DNA from: Methylobacterium sp. NEAU K
GTDB lineage: Bacteria > Pseudomonadota > Alphaproteobacteria > Rhizobiales > Beijerinckiaceae
NCBI RefSeq assembly: GCF_030700285.1
Contig: NZ_JAUYZJ010000003.1
Coordinates: 1-64,000, forward strand
Direction: 5' to 3'
Length of the DNA: 64,000 nucleotides
Part shown: piece by piece, positions 27,645 to 36,927 of the stretch
Position numbering within the stretch: position 1 is the first letter of the stretch
Layout: every line of letters starts with the position of its first letter
The notes under the pieces: model-generated
Seen by the model: only the letters and a program-made list of their open reading frames with translations
Database searches by the model: none
What the model was told of the DNA's origin: nothing
Made by a program: the position numbers and the translations under genes

Positions 27645-28577
27645 TCAGCCCTCCTTCTCGAGCAGGTCGCGCAGGTGATAATGGTGACGGCCGAGATTGC
27701 CGCCGTAATTGCCGGCCGTGACCGCGATCAGCCCATGCCGGCTACCGATCTCGGTGGCCGCATGGAGGCCCGCCCGCATCGAATCCGACACGCCCTGCGA
27801 GGTCAGGGCGTCGATCACGATCTCCAGCACCACGCCGCATTCCGCCGGGAGGGCCGAGCCGGCCCGGCCCTTCAGCGTCGGACAATAGGCGTCGTTGGTG
27901 GAGGCCATCATGCCCTTGGTCCGTCCGCCGACCTTCGAGCCCGAGCGTACGATCCCGCCCGGGAACGGCAGGATCGCCCCCGGTATCGCCTTGGCGGCCT
28001 CGACGGCGATCTCCGCGACCTTCAGCGTCTCGGAATGGGTGCGGCCGAGGAAGAGCAGGTTGCCGCCGCCGACCGCGCCGTCCACGGCCCGGACCGAGTC
28101 CTCGCAGAGAAACTCGCCGTCCATCACCGGAATGCGCCAATAGCGCCGCGCCTTGCCGGCGGCATCGGGCAGGCGCTTGGCGATGGCGAAGCCGTCGCCG
28201 AAATAGCGGATCGCACCGCCGAGCTTGATCTTGGTGGGGCCATCGACCCCAGCATAGCAGGCCGTACCCGGGCAGGTGAGGATGCACTGGCCGACGCGCT
28301 TGATCAGCTGCTCCTTGAGGCCTTTCGGCTCGAAGCCGAACAGCAGGATGCGGACGCCCGGCCGCCCGTCCGGAGTTTCCTCCGGCGACAGCTCGGCATC
28401 GATGCCGGCCTCGGCGCCGCAGCCGATCACCGACGTGGCGAAGCCCGTCATGGTCGTCGCGGCGATCATGGCCCATTTGGCGGTGTCGTTGGTCACGACG
28501 ATGGCGGTTCCGGCCACGTCGAACGCCTCCGCGAAGGTGTCGACGACCCGGATGCCGTTGAGGGTGAGGTCAGACAT
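27645..28577 (-). CDS. fhcD: Formylmethanofuran:H4MPT formyltransferase subunit
   Basis: A 310-residue Ftr homologue that moves the formyl group between H4MPT and methylofuran within the Fhc complex. Visible family blocks are LTLNGIRVVDTFAEAFDVAGTAIVVTNDTAKWAMIAATTMTGFATSVIGCGAEAGID, TPDGRPGVRILLFG, VDGAVGGGNLLFLGRTHSETLKVAEIAVEA and PFPGGIVRSGSKVGGRTKGMMASTNDAYCPTL. The length is close to archaeal Ftr. It is preceded by fhcA with 27 bases between stop and ATG, and followed immediately by fhcC. Confidence 0.97.
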   Translation of the reverse strand: MSDLTLNGIRVVDTFAEAFDVAGTAIVVTNDTAKWAMIAATTMTGFATSVIGCGAEAGIDAELSPEETPDGRPGVRILLFGFEPKGLKEQLIKRVGQCILTCPGTACYAGVDGPTKIKLGGAIRYFGDGFAIAKRLPDAAGKARRYWRIPVMDGEFLCEDSVRAVDGAVGGGNLLFLGRTHSETLKVAEIAVEAAKAIPGAILPFPGGIVRSGSKVGGRTKGMMASTNDAYCPTLKGRAGSALPAECGVVLEIVIDALTSQGVSDSMRAGLHAATEIGSRHGLIAVTAGNYGGNLGRHHYHLRDLLEKEG

Positions 28578-28604
28578 CGTTCTTTCCGCGACTCGCCCCG
28601 CTCA

Positions 28605-30251
28605 TCACGCCCGGCATGGCACCGCCTCGAAGTTCTCGACGCCCTGGTCGAAGGCTTCATTCGGCACCGCGAAGCTGTCGAGGCCCTCGCCGAACCGATC
28701 GGTCAGGTAGGCGTCGGCGCGCTTCTCCATGGCCCGGTCGGACTCAACCGTCAGCGAGAGGGTTCGGCCCGAGCGCCACTCGACCACCTCGCCGTCCTCG
28801 ACGATCGGCACGCCGTCCTTGAGGACCAGCTTGGCGGCGGTGAACATCGCCGTGCGGTCCGTCGTGTCGCGATAGACCGCGACGTCAGCGCGGGCCCCGG
28901 CGCGCAGATGGCCGCGGTCGGTGAGGCCCAGGAGCTTGGCCGGGCCCGAACGGGTCAGCTGCGCGATCTCCGAGAGGGTGTACTCGCGCTCGAGCCCCGG
29001 CAGGCCGGAGCGCTCCGCCACGATGCCCGGAAGCGTCGCGATCTCGCGGTCACGCTCCGCCTTGTCCATCAGCAGGTGGATGATGCGCGGATACTGCGTG
29101 AACGGACCGCCATTCGGATGGTCGGTGGTGAGGATCGTGCGCTCCGGATCGGTGGAGAGCAGCATGATCTCCAGACCGATCGCCCATTGCAGCGAGCTGG
29201 TCGGGCCACGCGGCCGGTACAGGAACGGCACCACGCCGCCGCCCTCCGCATCGCCGGCGTTCAGCACCCATTTTTTCGGCTTCGCGCCCTTGCGGCCCGC
29301 GAACTGGCGCAGGATGTCGAGCGAGACCGTCACGGTCTGACCGAACACCACCTGGCCGATATCGAGGGTCGCGTTCGGATTGTCGGCAATCGCCTGCGCG
29401 ATTCGCTCGGCGGCCGAGCGGAACCCGCCGGTCTGCGGGTTCGCCGGATCGGCCGCGCCATAGGCGTAGAACTGCGCGTGGGCGAAATGGATGCGCCGGC
29501 CTTCCGCAGCGTCGAGGGTCGCCACGAAGGAATCGTCCCCGCCGACCAGACCGAGGTTGTTGCAGTGGACGTGGAGCGGATGCGGGACGCCGATCTCCTC
29601 GACCGCATCGAGGAGCGAGCCCATGATCTGCCGCGTCGTGAGGCCGTAAACCGGGATCTCGTCGTCCAGGGACAAGCGCAGCGCGCCGTCCTTGAAGGCG
29701 GAGGCGCCGCCCGCGTTGATGCACTTCACCCCGAGGCCGCGCGATTGCGCGACCGAGAGCGCCACGAGATCGCGCACGGCGTTCCCGCCCTGGCGCTCGC
29801 GCAAGAGCTGCAGAAGCTGGTCGTCGTTGCCCATCACGGTCAGCGCGCCGCGGTCGAGCAGCGGGATGTCGGCGAGTTCGAGCTGCGTCCCGAGCGCGTG
29901 GGTCGGCGGCATCGCCGGCTCGACCGCGGTGGTGTAGCCCATCCGGGCATAGGTCGAGCCGATCCAGGCCGCCGCTCCGCCGGCATGGGCGAAGGGGTGA
30001 CCGTCGGGCGCGGCCTCGCTCACGTAGAGGTCGGGCAGGAGCAGGCGTGAGGTGATCACGTTGCCGCCGGCGATGTGCGAATGCACCTCGACGCCGCCGG
30101 CCATCACGACGCATCCGGAGGCGTCGATCACACGGTCGGCCTCTCGACCGGGCGGATCGACCACTTGGCCGTCCTCGATCCAGACGTCACCGACGGTATC
30201 GCGGGACGCGGTCGGATCGACGACGCGCCCGCCCCGGATCACGCTCAGCAT
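28605..30251 (-). CDS. fhcA: Formyltransferase/hydrolase complex subunit A (amidohydrolase)
   Basis: A 548-residue amidohydrolase-fold subunit that hydrolyses formyl-methylofuran to formate. Recognisable parts: the N-terminal sandwich GGRVVDPTASRDTVGDVWIEDG, metal ligands in VEVHSHIAGGNVI, the central HPLHVHCNNLGLVGGDDSF and IHFAHAQFYAYG, and the Asp-containing ILTTDHPNGGPFTQYPRIIHLLMD. It matches archaeal FwdA/FmdA. The ATG at 30251 overlaps the fhcB stop by seven bases. Encoded in the order B-A-D-C, divergent from the beta-RFAP synthase gene. Confidence 0.97.
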   Translation of the reverse strand: MLSVIRGGRVVDPTASRDTVGDVWIEDGQVVDPPGREADRVIDASGCVVMAGGVEVHSHIAGGNVITSRLLLPDLYVSEAAPDGHPFAHAGGAAAWIGSTYARMGYTTAVEPAMPPTHALGTQLELADIPLLDRGALTVMGNDDQLLQLLRERQGGNAVRDLVALSVAQSRGLGVKCINAGGASAFKDGALRLSLDDEIPVYGLTTRQIMGSLLDAVEEIGVPHPLHVHCNNLGLVGGDDSFVATLDAAEGRRIHFAHAQFYAYGAADPANPQTGGFRSAAERIAQAIADNPNATLDIGQVVFGQTVTVSLDILRQFAGRKGAKPKKWVLNAGDAEGGGVVPFLYRPRGPTSSLQWAIGLEIMLLSTDPERTILTTDHPNGGPFTQYPRIIHLLMDKAERDREIATLPGIVAERSGLPGLEREYTLSEIAQLTRSGPAKLLGLTDRGHLRAGARADVAVYRDTTDRTAMFTAAKLVLKDGVPIVEDGEVVEWRSGRTLSLTVESDRAMEKRADAYLTDRFGEGLDSFAVPNEAFDQGVENFEAVPCRA

Positions 30252-31324
30252 GCGGGTTCACTCCTCGACGCGGCGCGACCCTCGGCCAAGCGGTCCCTCA
30301 AGGCGCTCAGAACCGACGCGGCCGACGGCCGTTCGGAGGGCGCGGAGGCCGGCCAGTAGGTCAGCGCGGCGCGCTGCTCGTTCCACAGGACACCGCCCAG
30401 GTCGCGGCCGGGCCGGCCGACCGCGATCACCACGTCGGCGACGTTCGCTTCGGCCTCGGCCACCAGCCCTACGGACGGCACGGACGCGAGCCAACCGGGG
30501 CGCGGCACAGGCAGGGCGGCAAGCCAGAGGACGGCATCAACCTCACCGGCGGCGACCTGCCGGGCGACGTCGAAGCGCCAGGGATCGTGCTCCGGGACGC
30601 GGCGACCGAAGCCGCTGCGCGGCGCCTGCCCGGTCAACCAAGCGGCCACCGGCACCACGGCGCGGTCCTGGTCGGGACCGGCGATCGCGAGGGTGAAGCA
30701 GCGCGTCGTCTCGCTCAGCTCCATGGCGAGGCCCTGAAGCATGTCCACGCCCAATTCGCCGATCTCGGCGGGATCGTACAGAAGGACGCCGAACTGTGCA
30801 TCTGCGAGGAGCCCGGCGAGCTTCGCCCGGGGCGTGTCGCCGGCGAGATGGCCCCGCCCATAGGCGCGGAGCTCAGCGATCGCCTCCGGGAGACCACCCT
30901 CGGCCGGGCATGCAAGCGTCGCCGCCGCGCCCTCGGAACCAGCCCCCAGCGCCAGAAGCGCGCGATCCGACCCGGCGGCACGCCCGCGCGAGGGCTTCAG
31001 GGCCGAGAGGCGCTTCATGAGCTGCGAACGCCATGGCGCTGCGCCGACCACGAGGACCGCGTCGGCGCGGCCCACCGCCTCGGCGGGCGTCGTTGTCATC
31101 GCGCCGATCCGGCTCAGCGAGCCAAGCTCGGCATAGGTCGCCGCCGCGCCGGCCGTATCGATGGAGGCGCCGATGCGCCCCGCGAGATCGTAGGCCGCGC
31201 GGATCGCGGCGACGTCGGCGCTGAGGCCGGCGATCACCGGCGCGCGCGCCTTGGCGAGCAGGGATGCGGCCGCCTCGATGGCGGTGTCCGCGTCCGTCGC
31301 GCCACCCTTCACCCAGGCTGCCAT
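30245..31324 (-). CDS. fhcB: Formyltransferase/hydrolase complex subunit B
   Basis: A 359-residue homologue of the molybdopterin subunit of formylmethanofuran dehydrogenase (FwdB). In methylotrophs this subunit has lost redox function and serves structurally in the Fhc complex. I see no N-terminal iron-sulfur Cys motif and no active-site Cys/Sec segment; the protein starts at MAAWVKGGATDADTAIEAAASLLAKARAPVIAGLSADVAAIRAAY, equivalent to the middle of FwdB. Typical later blocks are VGRADAVLVVGAAPWRSQLM and VDAVLWLAALPVPRP. The methionine start at 31324 faces the divergent RFAP synthase region. First gene of the fhc operon. Confidence 0.94.
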   Translation of the reverse strand: MAAWVKGGATDADTAIEAAASLLAKARAPVIAGLSADVAAIRAAYDLAGRIGASIDTAGAAATYAELGSLSRIGAMTTTPAEAVGRADAVLVVGAAPWRSQLMKRLSALKPSRGRAAGSDRALLALGAGSEGAAATLACPAEGGLPEAIAELRAYGRGHLAGDTPRAKLAGLLADAQFGVLLYDPAEIGELGVDMLQGLAMELSETTRCFTLAIAGPDQDRAVVPVAAWLTGQAPRSGFGRRVPEHDPWRFDVARQVAAGEVDAVLWLAALPVPRPGWLASVPSVGLVAEAEANVADVVIAVGRPGRDLGGVLWNEQRAALTYWPASAPSERPSAASVLSALRDRLAEGRAASRSEPAC

Positions 31325-31632
31325 GCTCCCTCACGCGACGTTATTGTTTGGCTTCGGAGCGGGCGACGGCCGTAAGACCGGACAAGGCGGGCAAGCTCCC
31401 GAAGGAGGCGTCCCGCCGGATCGGAATGGCTCGACCACCCGGCAGGTCCGGATGGGCGGCAACTCGGCGCGCCGTCGCGGCCGTAGGTTTGCATTCATCC
31501 GCGCGCCGCGGCAAGGGGGGTCGGACCGAGGTCGCGCTGATCGACCTCAAGATCCCGTTGCCCCGTCCGTGGACCCCGTGGGAAAAGCGCGCCGGTCGGC
31601 CGGTCTTACGGCGGGAGTTCGAGGGGATTGTC
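31325..31632. promoter_or_regulatory. Divergent promoter region between fhcB and the beta-RFAP synthase gene
   Basis: About 300 bases separate the ATG of fhcB (leftward) from the chosen GTG of the RFAP synthase gene (rightward). Both the fhc operon and the mtdB-mch-fae operon must be transcribed from here. The rightward frame is open through most of the region, but its Arg/Pro-rich translation has no family resemblance, so it is treated as leader. I could not identify -35/-10 boxes with confidence. Confidence 0.45.
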
Positions 31633-32613
31633 GTGGACGAGGTCCCCGAGCGAAACGAGGCGACGGTGGTGAGCGGCGCCGTCAGGGTCGAGGCGCCGGC
31701 GCGGTTGCATTTCGGCTTCCTCGACCTGCACGGCGGCCTGGGCCGGAGATTCGGCAGCATCGGGCTCGCCATCGACGAGCCGTCCCTGGTGCTGACGGCC
31801 CGACATTCGGCATCCCTGGCAGTCGCGGGCGAGGAGGCCGATCGGGTGCGCGGCTACGCCCGCGCCGCAGCCGGCCATCTCGGGAGCGGCGACGCGGTCT
31901 CGATCCGAGTAGAGCGCGCGATCCCGGCCCATGCCGGCTTCGGCTCCGGCACGCAGCTCGCCCTGGCGGTTGCGGCCGCGATGGCCCGGCTCAGCGGGGC
32001 GGCATTCTCCGCGGAGGCGTTCTCGTCGAGCCTCGACCGGGGCAACCGGTCGGGAGTCGGTTTGTGCGCCTTTACGGAGGGCGGCCTGATCGTCGATGGC
32101 GGCCGCGGCGCCGATGGCGGCCCGCCGCCGGTCATCGCGCGGCTACGTTACCCCGAGCACTGGCGCATCGTCCTGATCCTCGATTCGAGCATGGCGGGCG
32201 TGCACGGCACGCGCGAGGTCGAGGCCTTCCGCGACCTCCCGCGCTTCCCTGCGGCGCAAGCGGCGGAAATCTGTCGGATCGTGCTGATGCAGGTGCTGCC
32301 GGCCGCAGCCCTCGCCGAACCACAGGGATTCGGCGCGGGGATCACCCGGATCCAGGATCTCATCGGCGACCATTTCGCCCCCCACCAGGGCGGCCGATAT
32401 GCCAGCGCCGCGGTCGCGCAGGCCCTGGCCCAGGCCGCCGCGCAGGGTGTGCCCGGCTACGGCCAGTCCTCCTGGGGACCCACCGGCTTCGTGCTGATGC
32501 CCTCCGAGACCGAGGCCCGCGCCCTCGTCGCCAACCTCGATCGCGGCGGCCCGCTCCGCTTCATCGTCGCCCGCGGCCGCAATGCCGGCGCCGCGATCAC
32601 CGGGGGCGGCTGA
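31633..32613 (+). CDS. Beta-ribofuranosylaminobenzene 5'-phosphate synthase (methanopterin synthesis)
   Basis: It condenses p-hydroxybenzoate or p-aminobenzoate with phosphoribosyl pyrophosphate, the first committed step of H4MPT side-chain synthesis. The 326-residue GHMP-kinase-fold protein starts its homology at VRVEAPARLHFGFLDLHGGLGRRFGSIGLAID, has the Gly-rich IPAHAGFGSGTQLALAVAAAMARL loop, RSGVGLCAFTEGGLIVDGG and the terminal SSWGPTGFVLMP. The start is uncertain: GTG 31633 with GAGGGG upstream is chosen because the earlier frame is non-conserved. First gene of the rightward H4MPT operon. The role is established for the equivalent Methylobacterium gene. Confidence 0.92.
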   Translation: MDEVPERNEATVVSGAVRVEAPARLHFGFLDLHGGLGRRFGSIGLAIDEPSLVLTARHSASLAVAGEEADRVRGYARAAAGHLGSGDAVSIRVERAIPAHAGFGSGTQLALAVAAAMARLSGAAFSAEAFSSSLDRGNRSGVGLCAFTEGGLIVDGGRGADGGPPPVIARLRYPEHWRIVLILDSSMAGVHGTREVEAFRDLPRFPAAQAAEICRIVLMQVLPAAALAEPQGFGAGITRIQDLIGDHFAPHQGGRYASAAVAQALAQAAAQGVPGYGQSSWGPTGFVLMPSETEARALVANLDRGGPLRFIVARGRNAGAAITGGG

Positions 32614-32704
32614 CCTGCGGCGCACGGGCTTGACCGCAGGCGCCGCAGCGGGTTTGGACGAACAGCCGGCGCAGGATGATGCGCGCCGCACGGGAGACGA
32701 CGTC

Positions 32705-33598
32705 ATGGCCCGCTCGATCCTCCACATGCTGACGCCGCTCCGGCACATGAGCCCGTTCGACGTGAACATGGCCGTGGATGCCGGCTTCGAGACGGTGGTG
32801 ACCTATACGGAAGTCAGCCTCTCCGACGTCGTCTCGCTGACCCAGGATTCGATCTTTTCGCGGTCGCCGTCCGACGGTACCCGCACCGGGATCTTCATCG
32901 GCGGCAAGAACGCCGAGGACGCCCTCGACATGGTCGACCGTGCCAAGAAGGCGTTCGTGCCGCCGTTCGTGAACCACGTGTTCGCGGACCCGGCCGGGTC
33001 GTTCACCACCGGCGCCGCCATGGTGGCGCAGGTCTCCCGGGCGCTGCGGCAGAAGTTCGGCACCGACCTCACAGGTAAGCGCATCGTGATCTTCGGGGGC
33101 GCCGGCGTGGTCGCCTATGTGGCCGCGGTGATCGGCGCGCTCCAGGGCGCCAAGTCGGTCCTTGTCGGCCATGACGGCGAGGAGCGGGTCTCTAAGATCG
33201 CCTTCACTATGAAATGGCGTTTCGGCATCGAAGTCGACGCCGTCGACGGGACCACACCCGAGGATCGCCGCCGCGCCATCCGCGACGCGGACGTGATCCT
33301 CTCGGCCGGGCCCGCGGGCATCCCGATTCTCTCGGCCGACGACCTGCAATCCGCCCCGAAGCTCCTGGTCGCCTCGGACGTGAACGCCGTGCCGCCCGCC
33401 GGCATCGCCGGGATCGACGTCAACGCCGTCGACGTGCCGCTGCCGACCGGGAAGGGCGTGGGCATCGGCGCGCTGGCGGTCGGTAACGTGAAGTACCAGA
33501 CGCAGCGGCGCCTGTTCGACCGGATGCTCGCCTCCGACACCCCGCTCTGCCTCGACTTCCGCGACGCCTACACGCTGGCTGTCGAGATCGCGGGCTAG
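32705..33598 (+). CDS. mtdB: NAD(P)-dependent methylene-tetrahydromethanopterin dehydrogenase
   Basis: It oxidises methylene-H4MPT to methenyl-H4MPT with NAD or NADP in the cytosol. The 297-residue protein is nearly textbook: ARSILHMLTPLRHMSPFDVNMAVDAGFETV, KKAFVPPFVNHVFADPAGSF, the Rossmann loop RIVIFGGAGVVAYVAAVIGALQGAKSVLVGHD and VDVPLPTGKGVGIGALAVGNVKYQTQ. ATG at 32705 is the conserved start; the upstream in-frame extension is junk. It sits between the RFAP synthase and an ATP-grasp gene. Confidence 0.98.
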   Translation: MARSILHMLTPLRHMSPFDVNMAVDAGFETVVTYTEVSLSDVVSLTQDSIFSRSPSDGTRTGIFIGGKNAEDALDMVDRAKKAFVPPFVNHVFADPAGSFTTGAAMVAQVSRALRQKFGTDLTGKRIVIFGGAGVVAYVAAVIGALQGAKSVLVGHDGEERVSKIAFTMKWRFGIEVDAVDGTTPEDRRRAIRDADVILSAGPAGIPILSADDLQSAPKLLVASDVNAVPPAGIAGIDVNAVDVPLPTGKGVGIGALAVGNVKYQTQRRLFDRMLASDTPLCLDFRDAYTLAVEIAG

Positions 33599-33621
33599 CC
33601 CGCCTCCGGCACCGCACCCGC

Positions 33622-34770
33622 ATGACCGAGGCGATCGTGATCGCCGCGCAGGCCGGGCGCGCCCTCGCGGAGGCGGCCCGCCGGGCGGGTCTGCGCCCCT
33701 ACGTCGCCGACCTGTTCGGGGATGCCGACACCCTGGCTCTGGCCGAGGCTTACAGGCCCCTCTCGGGACGGTTCGGCAGCGGGCCCGCCGCCGAGGCGAC
33801 GCTGGCGGCGGTCGACGGTCTGGCCGCGGCGGCGGGATCTCCAGTGGGCGTCGTTCTCGGCAGCGGCTTTGAGGATGTGCCCGGCCTCGTGGCGCGCATC
33901 GCGGAGCGCCATCGGCTGATCGGGGCCGCAGCCGGCACCGTCGCGGCCTTGAAGGATCCGCACGGCTTCGCCGCCCTCTGCGGGCGGCTCGGAATCCCGC
34001 ATCCATCGGTCGCGACGGATGCGCCGACGGACCCGGGCCGGTGGCTGCTGAAGCGGGTCGGCGGCAGCGGCGGGAACCATATCCGCCCGGCCCCCCGGGG
34101 GACCGCGCCGCAGGGCTATTACTATCAGGCCCGGGTGCCCGGGCGCCCCCACGCCCTGAATTTCCTCGCGGACGGACTTAGGATTGAGGTGCTCGCGGTG
34201 ACCGAGCAGTGGTGCGCACCGACGCCGATGCTGCCCTATCGCTACGCCGGCGCTGTCGTCGGCGGCGCCTCGGAGGCCTCATCGCTCCCTGCCGCCACCT
34301 GGACCGTCATCTCGGACTTCATCGAGCGGATCGTCGCGGCGACCGGGCTGCGAGGGCTCGGCAGCGCCGATTTCCTGGTCGACGGATCCGACTGGTGGCT
34401 CACCGAGATCAACCCCCGGCCGGGCGCGACGCTGGACATCCTGGACCGCCGGACCACGCCGCTCCTGGCTGCCCATGTCGCGGCATGTCTTGGCTGCATG
34501 CCGGCGCTCGGCGCGCAACCGGCGGATGCGGCCGCCGCGCAGATCTGTTACGCGGACCGGGAGCATGCGCCCGTCCCGGACCTTCCCTGGCCGGACCATG
34601 TGCGCGACCGCCCGCGCCCCGGCTCGGTGGTCCGCCGCGACGCGCCTCTCTGCACGGTGCTGGCCGAAGGCGCAGACCGACAGGCAGCGCTCGCTCGTTT
34701 GGAGACGCGGACGGCGCGCCTGCTCGCCGTCCTCGCCGCGAAGAAAACACACCCCGAGGAAGCCCCGTGA
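33622..34770 (+). CDS. ATP-grasp family protein of the H4MPT cluster
   Basis: A 382-residue ATP-grasp-type protein. The N-terminal half is a Rossmann-like pre-domain ([43 protein letters not shown]). ATP-grasp features follow: [38 protein letters not shown] with the nucleotide-gripping Lys and Gly-rich loop, [20 protein letters not shown], and [31 protein letters not shown] with the metal-binding Glu and Asn. It lies between mtdB (24 bases) and mch (1-base overlap), as an archaeal-like ORF does in M. extorquens. It probably ligates an acid and an amine in H4MPT or methylofuran synthesis; the exact step is not known to me. Confidence 0.85.
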   Translation: MTEAIVIAAQAGRALAEAARRAGLRPYVADLFGDADTLALAEAYRPLSGRFGSGPAAEATLAAVDGLAAAAGSPVGVVLGSGFEDVPGLVARIAERHRLIGAAAGTVAALKDPHGFAALCGRLGIPHPSVATDAPTDPGRWLLKRVGGSGGNHIRPAPRGTAPQGYYYQARVPGRPHALNFLADGLRIEVLAVTEQWCAPTPMLPYRYAGAVVGGASEASSLPAATWTVISDFIERIVAATGLRGLGSADFLVDGSDWWLTEINPRPGATLDILDRRTTPLLAAHVAACLGCMPALGAQPADAAAAQICYADREHAPVPDLPWPDHVRDRPRPGSVVRRDAPLCTVLAEGADRQAALARLETRTARLLAVLAAKKTHPEEAP

Positions 34771-35744
34771 TGAGTGCCAGCCAATCCTATCCCAGCGTCA
34801 ACGCGCTCTCGGCGCCGCTGATCGAGCGGCTCGTGGCCGACGCCGCCACCCTGCGGCTCTCCGTGTCTCAGGCGGCGGGCGGCGCCCGGATGGTGGATGC
34901 CGGCGCTCAGGCACGGGGCTCGATCGAGGCCGGTCGGCGCATCGCCGAGATCTGCCTCGGCGGCCTCGGCACCGTGTCGATCTCCCCGAGCGGGCCGATC
35001 GCGTCCTGGCCGTATTCGGTGACGGTCCATGCCACCGATCCGGTGCTCGCCTGCCTGGGCAGCCAGTACGCGGGCTGGAGCCTCGCCGACGAGGCGGGTG
35101 ATTCGGGCTTCTTCGCCCTGGGTTCGGGTCCCGGCCGCGCCGTCGCGGTCGTCGAGGACCTGTACCAGGAGCTGGGCTACCGCGATCAGGCCACCACGAC
35201 CGCCCTGGTGCTCGAGTCGGCCGGCGGACCGCCCGACAGCGTGGTCACCAAGGTCGCAGAGGCCGCCGGGCTGCGCCCCGAGGACCTGACCTTCATCTTC
35301 GCCCCGACCCAGAGCCTCGCCGGCTCGACCCAGGTGGTGGCCCGGGTGCTGGAGGTGGCCCTCCACAAGGCGCACACGGTCGGCTTCGATCTCCACGCGA
35401 TCGTCGACGGCATCGGCTCGGCGCCGCTTTCGCCCCCGCACCCGGATTTCATCAAGGCGATGGGCCGCACCAACGACGCGATCATCTACGGCGGCCGGGT
35501 CCAGCTGTTCGTCGACGCCGACGATGCCGACGCCAAGCAGCTCGCCGAGCAGCTGCCCTCCACGACGTCGAGCGACCACGGCGCTCCCTTCGCGGAGATC
35601 TTTTCCCGGGTGAACGGCGACTTCTACAAGATCGACGGGGCCCTGTTCTCGCCCGCGGAGGCGATCGTCACCTCGGTGCGCAGCGGCGCGACCTATCGCG
35701 GCGGTCGCCTGGAGCCGACGCTGGTCGACGCGTCCTTCGCGTAG
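34770..35744 (+). CDS. mch: Methenyl-tetrahydromethanopterin cyclohydrolase
   Basis: It hydrolyses methenyl-H4MPT to formyl-H4MPT, between MtdB and Fhc. The 324-residue protein has the family blocks [100 protein letters not shown] and [19 protein letters not shown] at 34770 overlaps the TGA of the ATP-grasp gene by one base and has CGAGGA upstream, so the two are coupled. A 274-base gap follows before the second ATP-grasp gene. Confidence 0.97.
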   Translation: MSASQSYPSVNALSAPLIERLVADAATLRLSVSQAAGGARMVDAGAQARGSIEAGRRIAEICLGGLGTVSISPSGPIASWPYSVTVHATDPVLACLGSQYAGWSLADEAGDSGFFALGSGPGRAVAVVEDLYQELGYRDQATTTALVLESAGGPPDSVVTKVAEAAGLRPEDLTFIFAPTQSLAGSTQVVARVLEVALHKAHTVGFDLHAIVDGIGSAPLSPPHPDFIKAMGRTNDAIIYGGRVQLFVDADDADAKQLAEQLPSTTSSDHGAPFAEIFSRVNGDFYKIDGALFSPAEAIVTSVRSGATYRGGRLEPTLVDASFA

Positions 35745-36018
35745 TCGCGACACGTCCTCCCTGTCGGCTACGGTCGAAGGAGCTTGGCAGCGCGGACGCG
35801 GTGAGGTCTTCGCTCGCGCGAGGCGTAGGTCTGATCTCCCCGAGGGAGAGTGACAGGGCGAGGGGCATGACCGCTCCGGAAAGGCCTGGGCCTTCAATCC
35901 AGCCCTCTCCCAGACGGGAGAAGGCGCGCGCCGCGGACCTGCAATCGCGATCGCGTCTCGAACCCGCACAGATGGTCGCCCTCCCCTGCGCGGGAGAGCC
36001 ATCGAGAGTCCTGGATCC
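35745..36018. repeat. Intergenic stretch with two CTCTCCC-GGGAGA palindromes
   Basis: No gene is visible in these 274 bases. Two short imperfect hairpins of the same kind occur, CCCTCTCCCAGACGGGAGAAGG near 35896-35916 and GCCCTCCCCTGCGCGGGAGAGCC near 35980-36003. Together with a CTCCCCGAGGGAGAG motif near 35838, they look like a dispersed palindromic intergenic element; a related sequence lies inside the helicase gene at 46650-46765. Such spacers may act as transcript-processing sites between mch and the next genes. Confidence 0.5.
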
Positions 36019-36927
36019 ATGCGCATCGCCCTCGCGGCCGATAACGGCAACTGGCACAAGGCCCGGCTCCTGGCGGCCCTGCAGGCGCAGGGCGTGGATC
36101 CGGTGCTGTTCTCGCTGGCCGACGTGATCGTCGCCACCGGGGGCGGCGAGCCCCTGCGGGTGCCGGGCTTCTCCGACGACCTGCCCCACGGCGTCCTGTT
36201 GCGCACCATCGCGGGTGGCACCTTCGAGGCGACGACCATGCGGCTCGGCGTCCTGCACGCCCTGGTCTCGGCCGGCGTCACCGTCTGGAACGGACCCACC
36301 GCCATCGAGCGCTCGGTGGACAAGGCGGCCACCTCGCTCCTCGTGGCGCGGGCCGGCCTTCCGACGCCGGAGACCTGGGTGGTCTCGAAGCGCGAGACCG
36401 CCGCTGGGATCGTCGAGCGCGAGGCACGCCCCGGCGCCCCGTTGGTCCTCAAGCCGCTGTTCGGCTCGCAGGGGGAGGGGCTGGCGCTGATCGAGCGGCC
36501 CGAGGACCTGCCCGACGAGGAGGCGGTGGCCCGGGTCTATTATCTCCAGCGGTATGTGCCGCGCCAGGACGGGCTGTGGCGCGACTACCGGGTGTTCGTC
36601 TGCGACGGCAGAGCCATCGCCGGCATGATCCGCGAGGGCGACGGCTGGATCACCAATGTCCACCGGGGCGGCCGGCCGCTGCCCTGGGCGATGCCGAAGG
36701 CCGCCGCCGAGCTAGCCGAGACCGCGGCCGCCGCGGTCGGAGTGGACTATTCCGGCGTCGACCTGGTGGAGGACGGGGAGGGCGGCTTCTCCGTCCTCGA
36801 AGTCAATTCCATGCCGGCCTGGTCGGGCCTCCAGACTGTGTGCGAGACCGATATCGCTGCCGCGGTGGTGCGCGGTTTCCTGGCCGCCGTCCGGAATGCC
36901 AGCCGTCCGCGGCTCGTCGTGGCATGA
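36019..36927 (+). CDS. RimK-like ATP-grasp ligase of the H4MPT cluster
   Basis: A 302-residue ATP-grasp protein of the RimK/MptN/CofF type, which adds amino acids (often glutamate) to a cofactor tail. Seen: an N-terminal pre-domain (RIALAADNGNWHKARLLAALQAQGVDPVLFSLADV), ERSVDKAATSLLVARAGLPTPETWVVSK, the ATP loop APLVLKPLFGSQGEGLALIERPEDL, DYRVFVCDGRAIAGMIREGDGWITNVHRGG, and the metal site VDLVEDGEGGFSVLEVNSMPAWSG. It overlaps the CitG-like gene (ATGA, 36924). Candidate roles are H4MPT side-chain completion or glutamylation of methylofuran; the sequence cannot decide. Confidence 0.88.
   Translation: MRIALAADNGNWHKARLLAALQAQGVDPVLFSLADVIVATGGGEPLRVPGFSDDLPHGVLLRTIAGGTFEATTMRLGVLHALVSAGVTVWNGPTAIERSVDKAATSLLVARAGLPTPETWVVSKRETAAGIVEREARPGAPLVLKPLFGSQGEGLALIERPEDLPDEEAVARVYYLQRYVPRQDGLWRDYRVFVCDGRAIAGMIREGDGWITNVHRGGRPLPWAMPKAAAELAETAAAAVGVDYSGVDLVEDGEGGFSVLEVNSMPAWSGLQTVCETDIAAAVVRGFLAAVRNASRPRLVVA

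Noticed and set aside
26523-30050. Rightward open frame of more than 1,100 codons opposite fhcC, fhcD and fhcA
   Set aside because: Exactly antisense to three conserved fhc genes; composition is typical of a GC-rich shadow frame and crosses the gene borders.
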